From: Achromobacter piechaudii NBRC 102461
GTDB lineage: Bacteria; Pseudomonadota; Gammaproteobacteria; Burkholderiales; Burkholderiaceae_B
Assembly: GCF_001571245.1 (NCBI RefSeq)
Contig: NZ_BCTK01000006.1
Location: 1,170,548 to 1,234,547 of the forward strand
Direction: 5' to 3'
Length of the DNA: 64,000 nucleotides
Position numbers and translations under genes: made by a program. How positions within the stretch are numbered: the stretch's first letter is position 1; each line of letters begins with the position of its first letter. Shown one piece after another: positions 7,307-16,933 of the stretch. Under the pieces are notes generated by a model, which made no database searches, was not told where the DNA came from, and saw nothing but the letters and a program-made list of their open reading frames with translations.

Positions 7307-7876
7307 TCACTTTGCGTGTGACTTGACCGACTTCTGAAGCGCGCGCGCTTCTTCCAGATGGCGCTTGAGCGCCGGCAAGGTGTCGGCGGCAAAGCGCTTC
7401 AGGTCCGCGTCGGTAGCTTCCTTGGCCGCCTTCTCGAACAGCTCGATGGCGTCCTCGTGCGCGGCGACGCCGACCTCATCGGTATAGGCCTCGTCGAAAC
7501 CCTCGCCGCGCAGCTCCAGCGCCTTCAGCTTGGCGCTCTGCACCAGCGATGGGGCGGAAGGAGTCTCGTAGCCTTTCCGTTTCGCCAACGCTTGTAATTG
7601 CTGCGCTACCTGCGTGTGGTCGTCGATCATCTTTTGGGCAAACTGCTTGACCTGTGCATTGCTGGATTTTTTCAGCGCCAGCTTGCTGCCCTCGATTTCG
7701 AGATAGCCGGACTCGGCTGCGCGCGTCAGGAAGCCACGGTCTTCGCTATTGAGTTTGGTGATGGACGCCGCGGAGTCCGCAGGGTTCTGGCGGGGCTGGG
7801 TTTGCGCCACGGCGACGCCTTGCGCGCTCAGTGCGACGGCGACGCAAAGCGCTGTGAAGTAGACATGCTTGGTCAT
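7307..7876 (-). CDS. Exported DUF4142 protein
   Basis: 189 aa from ATG 7876 (AAGGAGA ribosome site). Residues 1-25 are a Sec signal ending in AVAQ. The mature part is the four-helix DUF4142 domain: LNSEDRGFLTRAAESGYLEIEGSKLALKKS, FAQKMIDDHTQVAQQL and a C-terminal FAADTLPALKRHLEEA. The fold is ferritin-like and the protein should be periplasmic; no biochemical role is firmly known. It is divergent from the alcohol dehydrogenase gene with 189 bp between. Confidence 0.88.
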   Translation of the reverse strand: MTKHVYFTALCVAVALSAQGVAVAQTQPRQNPADSAASITKLNSEDRGFLTRAAESGYLEIEGSKLALKKSSNAQVKQFAQKMIDDHTQVAQQLQALAKRKGYETPSAPSLVQSAKLKALELRGEGFDEAYTDEVGVAAHEDAIELFEKAAKEATDADLKRFAADTLPALKRHLEEARALQKSVKSHAK

Positions 7877-8065
7877 GCGGCTCTCCTTGGTGGCGCCCGC
7901 CAGCGCGATGCGGCCGAAAGGGCCGCGCAATCCAGCAAGCCGCATGCCCGCGAGCGCGGCAGTGCGTTCCCCAAGTCGAATGAAAATTGCCCCGCGAGGG
8001 CACGATAGTTGCTGCCGCGTCCGGGCCATTCGCAACCGTGCGATTGCACGTCAAAGGGGACACAC

Positions 8066-9235
8066 ATGAAAGCACTCTGCTGGCACGGAAAGCACGATAT
8101 CCGGTACGACACGGTTCCGGATCCGATCCTGGAGCATCCGGGGGACGCCATCATCAAGGTCAGCGCCTGCGCTATCTGCGGTTCAGACCTTCACCTGTTC
8201 GACGGCTTCATGCCGCAAATGAAATCCGGCGACGTCATGGGGCACGAGTTCATGGGCGAGGTCGTGGAAGTGGGCAGCGAAACCCGGCGTCTGAAAGTGG
8301 GCGACCGCGTCGTCATACCCTTCACCATTACCTGCGGCGAGTGCGATCAGTGCCGACGGGGCAATTTCTCGGTGTGCGAACGCACCAACCGCAACGCGGA
8401 TGCGGCCGCCAAGATGTTCGGCCATAGCACGGCGGGCCTCTTCGGATACACGCATCTGACGGGGGGCTACGCGGGCGGTCAGGCGGAGTTCGTTCGCGTG
8501 CCGTGGGCGGACACCACACATATTCCCGTGCCGCCCGAACTCAGCGACGACCAGGTGCTGTTTCTGGGCGATATCCTGCCCACGGGCTGGCAGGCGGCCA
8601 TGCAGTGCGAGATCGAGCCCACCGACACCGTGGCAATCTGGGGCGCGGGGCCGGTGGGACAGATGGCGGTGCGTAGCGCCGTGCTGCTGAACGCCAGGCA
8701 GGTGATCTGCATCGACGACGTGCCCGAACGCCTGAAGATGGCCAGCGACGGCGGCGCCATTCCGATCAATTTCGAAAAGGAAAGCGTGGTGGATCGACTC
8801 AACGCGCTGACCCAGGGCAAGGGGCCGGACAAGTGCATCGATGCGGTCGGCATGGAATCGCATTCGGCCAGCGCCATGGGCGGCATGGTGGATCGAGTCA
8901 AGCAGGCGGTGGGCGCCGAGACCGACCGGCCGCATGTGCTGCGCGAAATGATCTATGTGTGCCGCCCGGGGGGCGTGCTGTCCGTGCCGGGCGTGTACGG
9001 CGGGATGATCGACAAGATTCCGTTTGGCGCGTCGATGAACAAGGGCCTGACGTGGCGCATGGGCCAGACGCATGTGCGGCGCTGGACCGATGAATTGCTG
9101 GATCTGATCGTCAAGGGCCGGATTGATCCGTCGTTCGTCATCACCCACCACGAACAGCTGCAAGCAGGCCCCGATATGTACAAGACGTTCCGCGACAAGG
9201 TCGACGGCTGCATCAAGGTGGTGTTGAAGCCTTGA
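8066..9235 (+). CDS. Zinc-dependent alcohol dehydrogenase (formaldehyde-dehydrogenase-like MDR)
   Basis: 389 aa from ATG 8066 (AAGGGGA upstream). Catalytic zinc ligands are visible as C38-G-S-D-x-H and G-H60-E61. The structural zinc lobe is [15 protein letters not shown], and the Rossmann motif is GAGPVG. The insertion after residue 280 and the C-terminus resemble the glutathione-independent formaldehyde dehydrogenase / threonine dehydrogenase branch. It probably oxidises a small alcohol or aldehyde with NAD(P). It stands alone, divergent from the DUF4142 gene, and may share that stress-linked promoter region. The substrate cannot be fixed from sequence. Confidence 0.9.
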   Translation: MKALCWHGKHDIRYDTVPDPILEHPGDAIIKVSACAICGSDLHLFDGFMPQMKSGDVMGHEFMGEVVEVGSETRRLKVGDRVVIPFTITCGECDQCRRGNFSVCERTNRNADAAAKMFGHSTAGLFGYTHLTGGYAGGQAEFVRVPWADTTHIPVPPELSDDQVLFLGDILPTGWQAAMQCEIEPTDTVAIWGAGPVGQMAVRSAVLLNARQVICIDDVPERLKMASDGGAIPINFEKESVVDRLNALTQGKGPDKCIDAVGMESHSASAMGGMVDRVKQAVGAETDRPHVLREMIYVCRPGGVLSVPGVYGGMIDKIPFGASMNKGLTWRMGQTHVRRWTDELLDLIVKGRIDPSFVITHHEQLQAGPDMYKTFRDKVDGCIKVVLKP

Positions 9236-9267
9236 CGCAGGCGCGCGGCCGCAATCGCCGCTGCGGG

Positions 9268-10191
9268 CTAACCGCCCGACGGCAGCAGTTGCATGCCCGT
9301 GCGCCGCACGAATTCGTCGTAGCTGATGGGCGCGCTTTCCTTGGTGCTGGCGCTGTTGGCTTGCCAGTGCACCCACGAGCGTCCGGTGGTGGCGTCGTAC
9401 ACCACCTTGAAGACGTGGCTGGGCACGGCCACGCCCGAGCCTATCGATGCCGGCTTGGCGCTGTAGTAGGGGCCCGTATAGACATACACATCGCCGGCCG
9501 CGCGCATCACGTACTTGCGCGTGTCCTGCTCGATGCGGCTCCACGGGCCGGCATTGTGCGTCTGGTCCTGCGGCACCATGTTGGCCAGCGAAAAACTCTG
9601 CGCCATGGTTTCCTTGGAATACATGTCGCCAGCCGGCGCCATGTGGCCGCGTGAATAGCCCGAGCCCTTGTAGTCATCCAGCGCGGCGCGTTCGCTGCCG
9701 GGCAGGCGCGCTTCGGCATAGAACTTGTCGGTGCGCTGCATGCCTTGCGCCTGCGTGAGCAGCTTGCGATTCAGACGTTCCGCTACGAAGACCGGCGTCT
9801 TGGTCTGGCCGTTGTGCAGGATGGCGAAACCCGAAAAGCAAAGCTCGCGCAGCGCCGTGCCGGATGGCACGACGGGCATTTGAGCTTGCGGGAAAAACTG
9901 TGGGCAATCGGCAAAGCGGGTGTGCGTCAGCGCGCCGGAGGGAATCGCGGCGGGCGCGAATTTTTCCTCTGCCGGCCACCCCAGGCGCGCGAGGATGGCG
10001 TCGGGGGTCAACTGCGCGGGCCAGATCTGCGCCGGCCAATGCGGTTTGAGGACGTAGGTGGCGGCGCCGAAGCTGGCCAGCGATGACACCAGCAACGCCC
10101 TGACGAACCGATAGGCTCGACCCGCCGATTTTGTATTGCCCCGAGCGACGGGGCGCCTCTTTCGTGCTGCTGGTTTCTTCGCGCGCGTCAT
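9268..10191 (-). CDS. Exported DNA/RNA non-specific endonuclease (NucA/Serratia type)
   Basis: 307 aa from ATG 10191. The basic N-terminus (KKPAARKRRPVARG) is followed by a hydrophobic helix (about residues 29-46), suggesting an inner-membrane anchor or uncleaved signal. The beta-beta-alpha-metal nuclease motif S-R-G-H-M-A-P-A-G-D is complete: the histidine is the general base, and the asparagine in the later NMVPQDQTHN segment binds metal. Such enzymes cut DNA and RNA outside the cytoplasm for nutrient scavenging or DNA turnover. It is convergent with the alcohol dehydrogenase. Confidence 0.87.
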   Translation of the reverse strand: MTRAKKPAARKRRPVARGNTKSAGRAYRFVRALLVSSLASFGAATYVLKPHWPAQIWPAQLTPDAILARLGWPAEEKFAPAAIPSGALTHTRFADCPQFFPQAQMPVVPSGTALRELCFSGFAILHNGQTKTPVFVAERLNRKLLTQAQGMQRTDKFYAEARLPGSERAALDDYKGSGYSRGHMAPAGDMYSKETMAQSFSLANMVPQDQTHNAGPWSRIEQDTRKYVMRAAGDVYVYTGPYYSAKPASIGSGVAVPSHVFKVVYDATTGRSWVHWQANSASTKESAPISYDEFVRRTGMQLLPSGG

Positions 10192-10276
10192 GCTGCCTGT
10201 GTGTTGCGGGCCAGCCCTTGATGCGGCTGGCGTCAACGGATTGTAGATGACTGCGGCCGACCGCAAGCCGCTGCGT

Positions 10277-10891
10277 TCACAGCACCAGGTTCAGCCCGAT
10301 GAGCAGCATGGCCAGACCCACGCAGGCATCCAGCACGCGCCAGGCACGCGGGTTGGCAAACAGCGGTCGAAGCAGGCGGGCGCCGTATCCCAGCATGAAA
10401 AAGAAGACGAACGATGCGCTCATGGCGCCCAATGCGAACGCAACCTTTTGCCCCTCGTATTGGCTGGAGATCGACCCCAGCAACACGACGGTGTCCAGAT
10501 ACACATGCGGGTTGAGCCACGTGAACGCCAGGCAGGCGGCCAGCGTGGCCCCAAGCCCGGTTGTCTGTTTGGCCGACGGAGCCAGACTATCGTGTTGCGT
10601 GCGCCAAGCAGACCGCAGGCTGCGCACGGCGTAGATGAACAGGAACAGCGCGCCGCCGTAACGCATGGCCGGTTCCAGCCAGGGCAGTGTATTGACCGCC
10701 AGCCCGAATCCCGCGACGCCCGACGCAATCAGAACGGCGTCGGACACCGCGCAGACGAGACAGACCGCGAACACGTATTCCTGGCGCAAGCCCTGTCGCA
10801 GCACGAAGGCGTTCTGCGCGCCGATCGCAACGATCAAGCCCAGGCTGAGCAGGAATCCAGGAATGAACGCGGTAGTCATTGCATACCCCAT
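10277..10891 (-). CDS. LysE/ArgO-family amino acid exporter
   Basis: 204 aa with six predicted membrane helices. The N-terminal motif GFLLSLGLIVAIGAQNAFVLRQGL is the LysE signature (G-A-Q-N-x-F-V-L-R-Q). Family members export basic amino acids (lysine, arginine). They are usually controlled by a divergent LysG/ArgP; here the nearest LysR gene lies upstream in the same direction and is divergent from a CoA-pathway operon instead. ATG 10879 is an alternative start four codons inside. Confidence 0.9.
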   Translation of the reverse strand: MGYAMTTAFIPGFLLSLGLIVAIGAQNAFVLRQGLRQEYVFAVCLVCAVSDAVLIASGVAGFGLAVNTLPWLEPAMRYGGALFLFIYAVRSLRSAWRTQHDSLAPSAKQTTGLGATLAACLAFTWLNPHVYLDTVVLLGSISSQYEGQKVAFALGAMSASFVFFFMLGYGARLLRPLFANPRAWRVLDACVGLAMLLIGLNLVL

Positions 10892-10991
10892 GAAAAGGGC
10901 GACAGACTAGCCGCTCGCGCGTCATTAGAAAAACTAAATGATCTAAAGCCTATTCAGATACGCTAAATCGACTGAAAGTGGGGCTGGCCAG

Positions 10992-11900
10992 TCATCCTGC
11001 GGCCTGTCCGGCCGCCGCCAGATGATCCAGCAACAGGCTGGCCGCCGCGGGCAGGGACTGCGCATCGCGCATGCAGATGGCAAAGCGGCGATGGCTCCAG
11101 GCGTCATGCAGGGGCAGCACGCGTAGCCCGTGCGCCAAGGCATAGGGCGTGGCGACCTCGATGGGGGCGACGCTGATCGCCAGGCCGGCCAGCACGACGC
11201 GGAACGCCGAATCGAAATTGCTGACCGTCACGCGGTGGCGCAGCGTCTTGCCGCTTGCGCTGGCGGCAGCCTGCAACATGCGCAAGACCGCGCTGGCGGC
11301 GGGCATGTTGACGTGTTCGAATTCCAGCGCTTCGTCGAACCAGACCGCATCGCGTTGGGCCAGGGGGTGGCCCGGCGCGGTGACGACGGCCAGCCGGTCG
11401 CCTCGATAGGGACGCGTTTGCAGGCCGTGAAAGTCGGCGGCATCCCAGCAGATGCCCAGGCTGGCAATACCGCCCTTGACCTCGCGTATGACTTCCTGGC
11501 TGATGCGTTCTTCCATGTCGACGCGGATGTTGCGGTGGGGCGCCGCTTGCAGGAAGGCCGCGATGTCTTCGGCCAGGGACTCGGCCAGCACGGACGCCGT
11601 CGCCAGGATGCGGACCTGGCCCTTGACGCCGCTGGCGTAGGCGGACATGTCGCGTTCGATGCGGTCGGAGCTGGCCAGTATCGAGCGCGCGTGTTCCAGC
11701 AGGGTCTCGCCGGCTTCGGTGGGTTCCACGCCCCGGCGCTTGCGCGTCAGCAGCTTGGCGCCCACCGTGTCCTCCAGTTGCGCCAGCCGCTTGCTGATGG
11801 CGGATCCGACGATGCTGGCGCGTTCGCCGGCGCGCGCGATATTGCCGGTTTCGCAAACCGAGATGAACAGGCGCAGGGTGGTGATGTCCAGGTCGCGCAT
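10992..11900 (-). CDS. LysR-family regulator of the CoA-transferase operon
   Basis: 302 aa. The winged helix at residues 1-62 (DITTLRLFISVCETGNIARAGERASIVGSAISKRLAQLE) is followed by the substrate-binding domain. It is divergent from the HMG-CoA-lyase-like gene 116 bp away, with a T-N11-A palindrome between them at 11925-11937. Expected role: activator of the downstream operon in response to a pathway acid or acyl-CoA. An effector cannot be named. Confidence 0.9.
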   Translation of the reverse strand: MRDLDITTLRLFISVCETGNIARAGERASIVGSAISKRLAQLEDTVGAKLLTRKRRGVEPTEAGETLLEHARSILASSDRIERDMSAYASGVKGQVRILATASVLAESLAEDIAAFLQAAPHRNIRVDMEERISQEVIREVKGGIASLGICWDAADFHGLQTRPYRGDRLAVVTAPGHPLAQRDAVWFDEALEFEHVNMPAASAVLRMLQAAASASGKTLRHRVTVSNFDSAFRVVLAGLAISVAPIEVATPYALAHGLRVLPLHDAWSHRRFAICMRDAQSLPAAASLLLDHLAAAGQAAG

Positions 11901-11924
11901 GGGAAGCCGCCTACAGATGTGAAG

Positions 11925-11937
11925 TTCCAGTTTGGAA
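11925..11937. promoter_or_regulatory. LysR-type operator TTCCA-N3-TGGAA
   Basis: A perfect inverted repeat with T-N11-A geometry, the classical LysR binding site, lies in the 116-bp divergent gap between the LysR gene (ATG 11900) and the lyase gene (ATG 12017). Binding by the adjacent regulator is inferred. Confidence 0.55.
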
Positions 11938-12016
11938 TATTAGACGTTCCGAAATACCGCTGGTGCCAATAAGGGGAATATCTAAACTGGCTTGGTCTTC
12001 AGATTCGAGCCTTGCC

Positions 12017-12973
12017 ATGTCGACTGCTTCACATCCCGGGTTGCCCGCCAGCGCCATCGTGCGCGAAGTGGGTTTGCGCGACGGCCTGCAAAGCCTGCCG
12101 GTCGTGCTGCCCACGCCAAGCAAAATGGACTGGATCGACGCCGCCTATGCGGCGGGCCAGCGCGAAATCGAGGTGGGCTCCTTTGTGCCCGCGCGCCTGC
12201 TGCCTCAGTTGGCGGACACGGACGCGCTGGTGGCCCATGCGAAAAAGCTGCCCGGCCTGACCGTGTCGGTGCTCGTGCCCAATGTGAAAGGCGCCGAGCG
12301 GGCGCTGGACAGCGGGGCCGACCTGATGCTGGTGCCCTTGTCGGCAAGCCATGCGCACAGCGTCGCCAACTTGCGCAAGACGCCCGACGAAGTGGTCCGG
12401 ATGGTGGGCCAGATGCGGGCCGCGCGCGATGCGGCCGGCTCGTCGATGCTGATCGAAGGCGGCGTCGGCACGGCATTCGGCTGCACCTTGCAGGGGGCCG
12501 TCCCCGCCCAAGACGTGCTGCGGCTGATGCAGGCTTTGCTGGACGCAGGCGCGGACCGAGTGAGCCTGGCCGATACGGTGGGTTATGCGGATCCGGCGGC
12601 GGTGCAGCGCTTGTTTACCGAGGCTCGCCGTATTGCGGGCGAACGCCTGTGCTGCGCACACTTTCATGACACACGCGGCTTGGGGCTGGCCAACGTGTTG
12701 GCGGCGTTGCAGACCGGGGTCTCGCGTTTTGACGCGTGTCTGGCAGGCATCGGCGGATGCCCGCATGCGCCCGGCGCCAGCGGCAACGTCAGCACGGAAG
12801 ATCTGGTCTTCATGCTTCAGAGCATGGGCATCGCAACCGGCGTGGACCTTGACCGCCTGTTGGCCCTGCGCGGATCGGTGGACGCCTGGCTGCCTGGCCA
12901 GCCATTGCACGGCGCGGTGTGGCGCGCCGGATTGCCCAAGGCCTTCCCACCTTCACGCGGGGCAAGCGCCTGA
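12017..12973 (+). CDS. HMG-CoA-lyase-like (DRE-TIM) enzyme
   Basis: 318 aa. IVREVGLRDGLQS gives the DRE-TIM-type metal/active-site motif (R-D-G at the start of the barrel). VEGS-like EIEVGSFVP, the HFHDTRGLGLAN metal histidines and the catalytic-cysteine loop GIGGCPHAPGASGNVSTED all match hydroxymethylglutaryl-CoA lyase. It should cleave a 3-hydroxy-3-methyl(or carboxy)-acyl-CoA to acetyl-CoA or pyruvate plus a keto acid. With the following CoA-transferase and Bug receptor it forms a typical Bordetella/Achromobacter acid-utilisation operon. The ribosome site before ATG 12017 is weak. Confidence 0.88.
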   Translation: MSTASHPGLPASAIVREVGLRDGLQSLPVVLPTPSKMDWIDAAYAAGQREIEVGSFVPARLLPQLADTDALVAHAKKLPGLTVSVLVPNVKGAERALDSGADLMLVPLSASHAHSVANLRKTPDEVVRMVGQMRAARDAAGSSMLIEGGVGTAFGCTLQGAVPAQDVLRLMQALLDAGADRVSLADTVGYADPAAVQRLFTEARRIAGERLCCAHFHDTRGLGLANVLAALQTGVSRFDACLAGIGGCPHAPGASGNVSTEDLVFMLQSMGIATGVDLDRLLALRGSVDAWLPGQPLHGAVWRAGLPKAFPPSRGASA

Positions 12974-13038
12974 GCGGCGTCCCTGACCTGTATCCCCGAC
13001 CTGCGTCCCTTACTTGCATCCCGTATCCGAGCATCCTC

Positions 13039-14265
13039 ATGTCACAAGCGAACGAACAAACCAGCATGTCGCCTGCCGCCCGCGCCCTGCCGCTGGCCGG
13101 CCTGCGCGTCGTCGAATTCACCCACATGGTGATGGGCCCCACCTGTGGCATGGTGCTGGCCGACCTGGGGGCCGAGGTCATCAAGGTCGAGCCGGTGCAC
13201 GGCGACCGCACGCGGCATCTGCTGGGCGTGGGCGCGGGCTTTTTCCCCATGTTCAACCGCAACAAGAAGAGCGTCGCGCTGGACATCCAGAGCGCGGCCG
13301 GGGCCGAGGCGGCCCGCAAGCTGGCCGCCAGCGCCGACGTGGTCGCCGAGAATTTCCGACCGGGCACCATGGCCAAGTACGGGCTGGATTACGCCTCGCT
13401 GGCGCGCGACAATCCCCGGCTGATCTACGTCAGCCACAAAGGTTTCCTGCCCGGCCCCTACGCCATGCGCACCGCCTTGGACGAAGTCGTGCAAATGATG
13501 GGCGGCTTGGCCTATATGACCGGCCGGCCGGGCGACCCCGTGCGCGCGGGCACCAGCGTCAACGACATCATGGGCGGCATGTTCGGCGCGATCGGCGCGA
13601 TGGCCGCGTTGATCCAGCGCGGTATCACGGGGCGCGGCCAGGAAGTGCAATCGGCGCTGTTCGAGAACAACGTGTTCCTGGTGGGGCAGCACATGTTGCA
13701 GTACGCGATCACCGGCCAACCGTCCGCGCCCATGCCCGACCGCGTCTCGGCCTGGGCGCTGTATGACGTGTTCACCGTGAAGGATGGCGAGCAGATCTTC
13801 CTGGCCGCCGTCAGCGACGCGCAGTGGATCACGTTCTGCGACGCCTTCGGATTCGACGATCTGAAGCGCGACCCGGCTATGGCCACCAACAACGATCGCG
13901 TGCGTCTGCGTCCCACCTTGCTGGCGGACCTGCGCCAGCGGCTGGCGGGTTACTGCGCGGGCGAACTGGCGGCGGTGTTTGAACGTATCGGCCTGCCGTT
14001 CGCGCCCATCGTCAAACCCGAGGCGCTTTACGACGATCCGCATTTGCGCGCGACGGGTGGGCTGGCCGACATCCGGCTGCCCGACGGCGAACGCGCCGGC
14101 CAGATGGCGGGCGCGGCGCTATTTCCCTTGATGATGGACGGCCATCGACTAGGGGTACGGCAGCATCCGCCTACGTTGGGCGCGGATACCGACGCACTGC
14201 TGGCAGACCTGGGGTATGACGCGACGCAGATCGCGGCCCTCCGGGAGCAGGGCGCGGCGGCCTGA
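13039..14265 (+). CDS. Class III (CaiB/BaiF) CoA-transferase
   Basis: 408 aa from ATG 13039. The N-terminal motif PLAGLRVVEFTHMVMGPTCG, LADLGAEVIKVEP and the loop with a catalytic-type aspartate (around residues 165-175, GGLAYMTGRPGDP) mark family III CoA-transferases. The enzyme activates a carboxylic acid, probably a dicarboxylate such as a substituted succinate, with CoA from succinyl-CoA or similar. Its product is the likely substrate of the lyase encoded just upstream. Confidence 0.9.
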   Translation: MSQANEQTSMSPAARALPLAGLRVVEFTHMVMGPTCGMVLADLGAEVIKVEPVHGDRTRHLLGVGAGFFPMFNRNKKSVALDIQSAAGAEAARKLAASADVVAENFRPGTMAKYGLDYASLARDNPRLIYVSHKGFLPGPYAMRTALDEVVQMMGGLAYMTGRPGDPVRAGTSVNDIMGGMFGAIGAMAALIQRGITGRGQEVQSALFENNVFLVGQHMLQYAITGQPSAPMPDRVSAWALYDVFTVKDGEQIFLAAVSDAQWITFCDAFGFDDLKRDPAMATNNDRVRLRPTLLADLRQRLAGYCAGELAAVFERIGLPFAPIVKPEALYDDPHLRATGGLADIRLPDGERAGQMAGAALFPLMMDGHRLGVRQHPPTLGADTDALLADLGYDATQIAALREQGAAA

Positions 14266-14299
14266 CAGGCGGCACACAAAAAATAACCAGGAGACAGAC

Positions 14300-15286
14300 A
14301 TGAGCCATCAACGCGCGGGCTGGAGCCGCCGACAACTATTGGGGGCGCTGGGCGCCGCGATCCTGGCCGCGCCGGCCTTGGGCCGCGCGCAGTCCGAACG
14401 CCCCGTGAAATTCATCCTGCCCGTCGGGGTTGGTTCGGGCGTGGACACCATCACGCGCTCGGCTGGTCCGGCACTGACCGCTGCGCTGGGCCATACAGTG
14501 GTGGTCGAAAACCAGCCGGGCGCGGGCGGCATCGTGGGCACCTCGGCGCTGGTGCGCGCAGCGCCGGACGGCTACACCTTGAGCATGCTGTCCAACAACC
14601 ATGTGATCTTTCCAAGTGTCTACAAAACGCTGCCGTTCGATCCGCTGGCCGACATCACGCCGATCAGCATGGTGGGCATGACGCCGTTCCTATTGGTGGC
14701 CAATCCGAAAAACATCGCGGCGAACAATCTGAAGGAACTGACCGCGCTGCTGGCGCGCGAGCCGGGCCGGTACAACTACGCCTCGTCGGGCAACGGCACC
14801 ATCCTGCATCTGGCCGCTGAAATGTATGTGCAGCAGGCCGGGGTGAAGGCGCGCCATATTCCGTACAAGGGCGTGGGGCCCATGATGGCGGACCTGATCG
14901 GCGGGCAGGTGGATTTCGGCGTGCTGTCGCTGCCGTCGGTGCTGCCGCAACTGAAAAGCGGCGCGCTCAAGGCGCTGGCCGCCTGTGGCGGCGAACGGAT
15001 GGCGGCGCTGCCGGATCTGGCCACCGCGCGCGAACAGGGTCTGGCGGACTATGAAATCGGCGGCTGGTTTGCGGCGGCGGGTCCGGCCAAGCTGCCGGCG
15101 GCCGATGTGCGGCGCATCTATGACGCGCTGGGCAAGGCGTTCAACGCCCCCGAGGTCAAGCAGGCCATGGCGACGCAGAACAACAAGATCCTGCTGATGC
15201 CCCCCGACCAGACCGCGGCCTATTTCCGTTCGGAAATGGCGAAGTATGCGGTCATTGTTCGAGGGGCGGGGCTGGAGCTGATGTAG
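14300..15286 (+). CDS. Tripartite tricarboxylate transporter substrate-binding protein (Bug family)
   Basis: 328 aa from ATG 14300 with CCAGGAGAC upstream. A signal peptide with twin arginines (WSRRQLLGALGAA) is cleaved near ALGRAQS. The mature protein has the TctC/Bug pattern: KFILPVGVGSGVDTITR, VVVENQPGAGGIVGTSALVRAAPDGYT, and DFGVLSLPSVLPQLKSGALKALA. It binds a carboxylate in the periplasm. No TctA/TctB membrane genes are adjacent, which is common for orphan Bug receptors in this group. It is third gene of the LysR-controlled operon and probably delivers the acid used by the CoA-transferase. Confidence 0.92.
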   Translation: MSHQRAGWSRRQLLGALGAAILAAPALGRAQSERPVKFILPVGVGSGVDTITRSAGPALTAALGHTVVVENQPGAGGIVGTSALVRAAPDGYTLSMLSNNHVIFPSVYKTLPFDPLADITPISMVGMTPFLLVANPKNIAANNLKELTALLAREPGRYNYASSGNGTILHLAAEMYVQQAGVKARHIPYKGVGPMMADLIGGQVDFGVLSLPSVLPQLKSGALKALAACGGERMAALPDLATAREQGLADYEIGGWFAAAGPAKLPAADVRRIYDALGKAFNAPEVKQAMATQNNKILLMPPDQTAAYFRSEMAKYAVIVRGAGLELM

Positions 15287-15301
15287 CGCCAGGCAGCGGC
15301 G

Positions 15302-15526
15302 TCAGCCGGCCTTCTGGTCGGCGGCTCGCAGCAGGCCGTAGAGTTTGTCCTTGAGCTGGAGCTTTTCTTTTTTCAGCACTTCAATGTTGACACCCGAGGA
15401 CGGCACGACGCCGTCCTCCATATTTTGAATTTCCTGGTCCAGGTCGTTGTGGCGCTGGAACAAGGCCGAGAAGTGAGCGTTCTCGGATTTCAGTTGCGTA
15501 ATGAGTTGGCGATATTCAGGGAACAT
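15302..15526 (-). CDS. YdcH-like DUF465 protein
   Basis: 74 aa from ATG 15526 with GAGAGG upstream. The sequence MFPEYRQLITQLKSENAHFSALFQRHNDLDQEI is the DUF465 signature, and the whole protein is a predicted helical hairpin/coiled coil ending in KKEKLQLKDKLYGLL. The function of the family is unknown. It is convergent with the Bug receptor gene. Confidence 0.85.
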   Translation of the reverse strand: MFPEYRQLITQLKSENAHFSALFQRHNDLDQEIQNMEDGVVPSSGVNIEVLKKEKLQLKDKLYGLLRAADQKAG

Positions 15527-15780
15527 TGGGGCCTCTCTCTTGGGTACCCGTTGACGGGAACCGGCGACGCACCAGGACGCGGCGCGCGTCGGCCAGACCA
15601 TCACACGCCAAGCTTTGCACCTTGTCAACCGCAGCGCTGACAGCCCCCTGCGTTGAAATTGATGGCGCGCAAGCGTCGGGCAAGTCAGGGGTAAAACTGT
15701 CGTTGATGCTCACGTTTGATTACATGACCGGGTTTGCCCGGAGATACACTCGGCACCCCGTAGTCCGTCATCCTTTAGAC

Positions 15781-16929
15781 ATGAAACAGCGCGCGTCGAC
15801 CGTTCGGCAGGTTTTTGAACTTTTCAGGAAAGACGGGCGTATCCACCCGGGCACCGGCATGATGAGCGGCGTGATCGCGCTGTTCCTGGCAATCCTGGCC
15901 GTACTGGGCGTGCTGGCCTTTCACTTTCCCGCTTACCTGACCACGCCGGAGCTGCGCGCCTTCTACTCCGTGGAAGCCATGCGCACGCTGCTGTTCGCTG
16001 CGTTGCTGGTGTCGGGATCCATCGCGCTTGCCAACATCGTCCTGGGTCGCCAGCGATGGCTGAACATTTCGGCCTTCGTGCTGGTCTGCTGCGCGGTGGC
16101 GGCGGGCGGCAGCCAGGTGGTGGTGACGACGTCCAACACGGGCAACCATCCCTATCTGGGGCTGGACTGGTTCATCCTGGACCTGCTGGCCTCCAGCATG
16201 GTCTTCATCATCTTCGAAAAGCTCACGCCGCTGTATCCGGGCCAGCCCGTGTTTCGTGGCGAGTGGCAGGTGGACATGAAGCACTTCCTGTTCAACCACC
16301 TGTCCGTGGGCGCGGTGCTGCTGTGCATCAACTTCTTCATACACCGGCTGTTTTCCTGGGCGGCCTATGAGCCCTTGCAGGCGGCCATTCAGTCGATGCC
16401 GTATCTGTTGGAGCTGTTCGTCGCCGTGCTGGTGGCCGACCTGGCGCAGTACGCGGCGCACCGGGTCTATCACGAGGTGCCTGTCATGTGGCGCTTCCAC
16501 GCCGTGCATCACAGCACGCGCACGCTGGACTGGCTGGCCGGTTCGCGGCTGCACATCGTCGAGTTGCTGATCACGCGCGTGGCGGTGCTGGGCGTGCTGT
16601 TCGTGCTGGGATTCTCGAAGGCGGTGCTGGACGCCTACATCATCATCGTGGGCTTCCAGGCGGTGTTGATCCATTCCAACGTGAAGCTGCCCTGGGGCTG
16701 GCTGCGCTACATCATCGTGACGCCGGATTTCCACCATTGGCACCACTCGTCCGATACCGAAGCCATCGACAAGAACTACGCCGCGCATTTCTCGTTCATC
16801 GATTACATCTTCGGCACCGCCGTGCGCGGCGTGGGCAAGCGCCTGCCCGAGAACTACGGCATCCTGGACAACGACATGCCGGGTACGTTCCTGGCGCAGC
16901 AGGCGTACCCCTTCTCGCGCAAGCGCTAG
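15781..16929 (+). CDS. Membrane fatty acid hydroxylase / sterol desaturase family protein
   Basis: 382 aa if ATG 15781 is used; in-frame ATGs at 15724 and 15706 are possible, and none has a strong ribosome site. Several membrane helices occupy residues ~25-215. Di-iron histidine clusters are clear: H-R-V-Y-H, F-H-A-V-H-H-S-T and H-H-W-H-H-S-S-D. The family inserts oxygen into or desaturates membrane lipids (fatty acyl, carotenoid or sterol-like substrates) using an O2-bridged di-iron centre. The gene stands alone and is convergent with the anti-sigma gene. Confidence 0.87.
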   Translation: MKQRASTVRQVFELFRKDGRIHPGTGMMSGVIALFLAILAVLGVLAFHFPAYLTTPELRAFYSVEAMRTLLFAALLVSGSIALANIVLGRQRWLNISAFVLVCCAVAAGGSQVVVTTSNTGNHPYLGLDWFILDLLASSMVFIIFEKLTPLYPGQPVFRGEWQVDMKHFLFNHLSVGAVLLCINFFIHRLFSWAAYEPLQAAIQSMPYLLELFVAVLVADLAQYAAHRVYHEVPVMWRFHAVHHSTRTLDWLAGSRLHIVELLITRVAVLGVLFVLGFSKAVLDAYIIIVGFQAVLIHSNVKLPWGWLRYIIVTPDFHHWHHSSDTEAIDKNYAAHFSFIDYIFGTAVRGVGKRLPENYGILDNDMPGTFLAQQAYPFSRKR

Positions 16930-16933
16930 CGTT

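Noticed and set aside
8183..9544. Long open frame (453 codons) on the minus strand across the alcohol dehydrogenase gene
   Set aside because: It is antisense to a clear dehydrogenase with intact motifs, and its translation is His/Arg/Ala-rich low complexity, as expected from high-GC codon positions.
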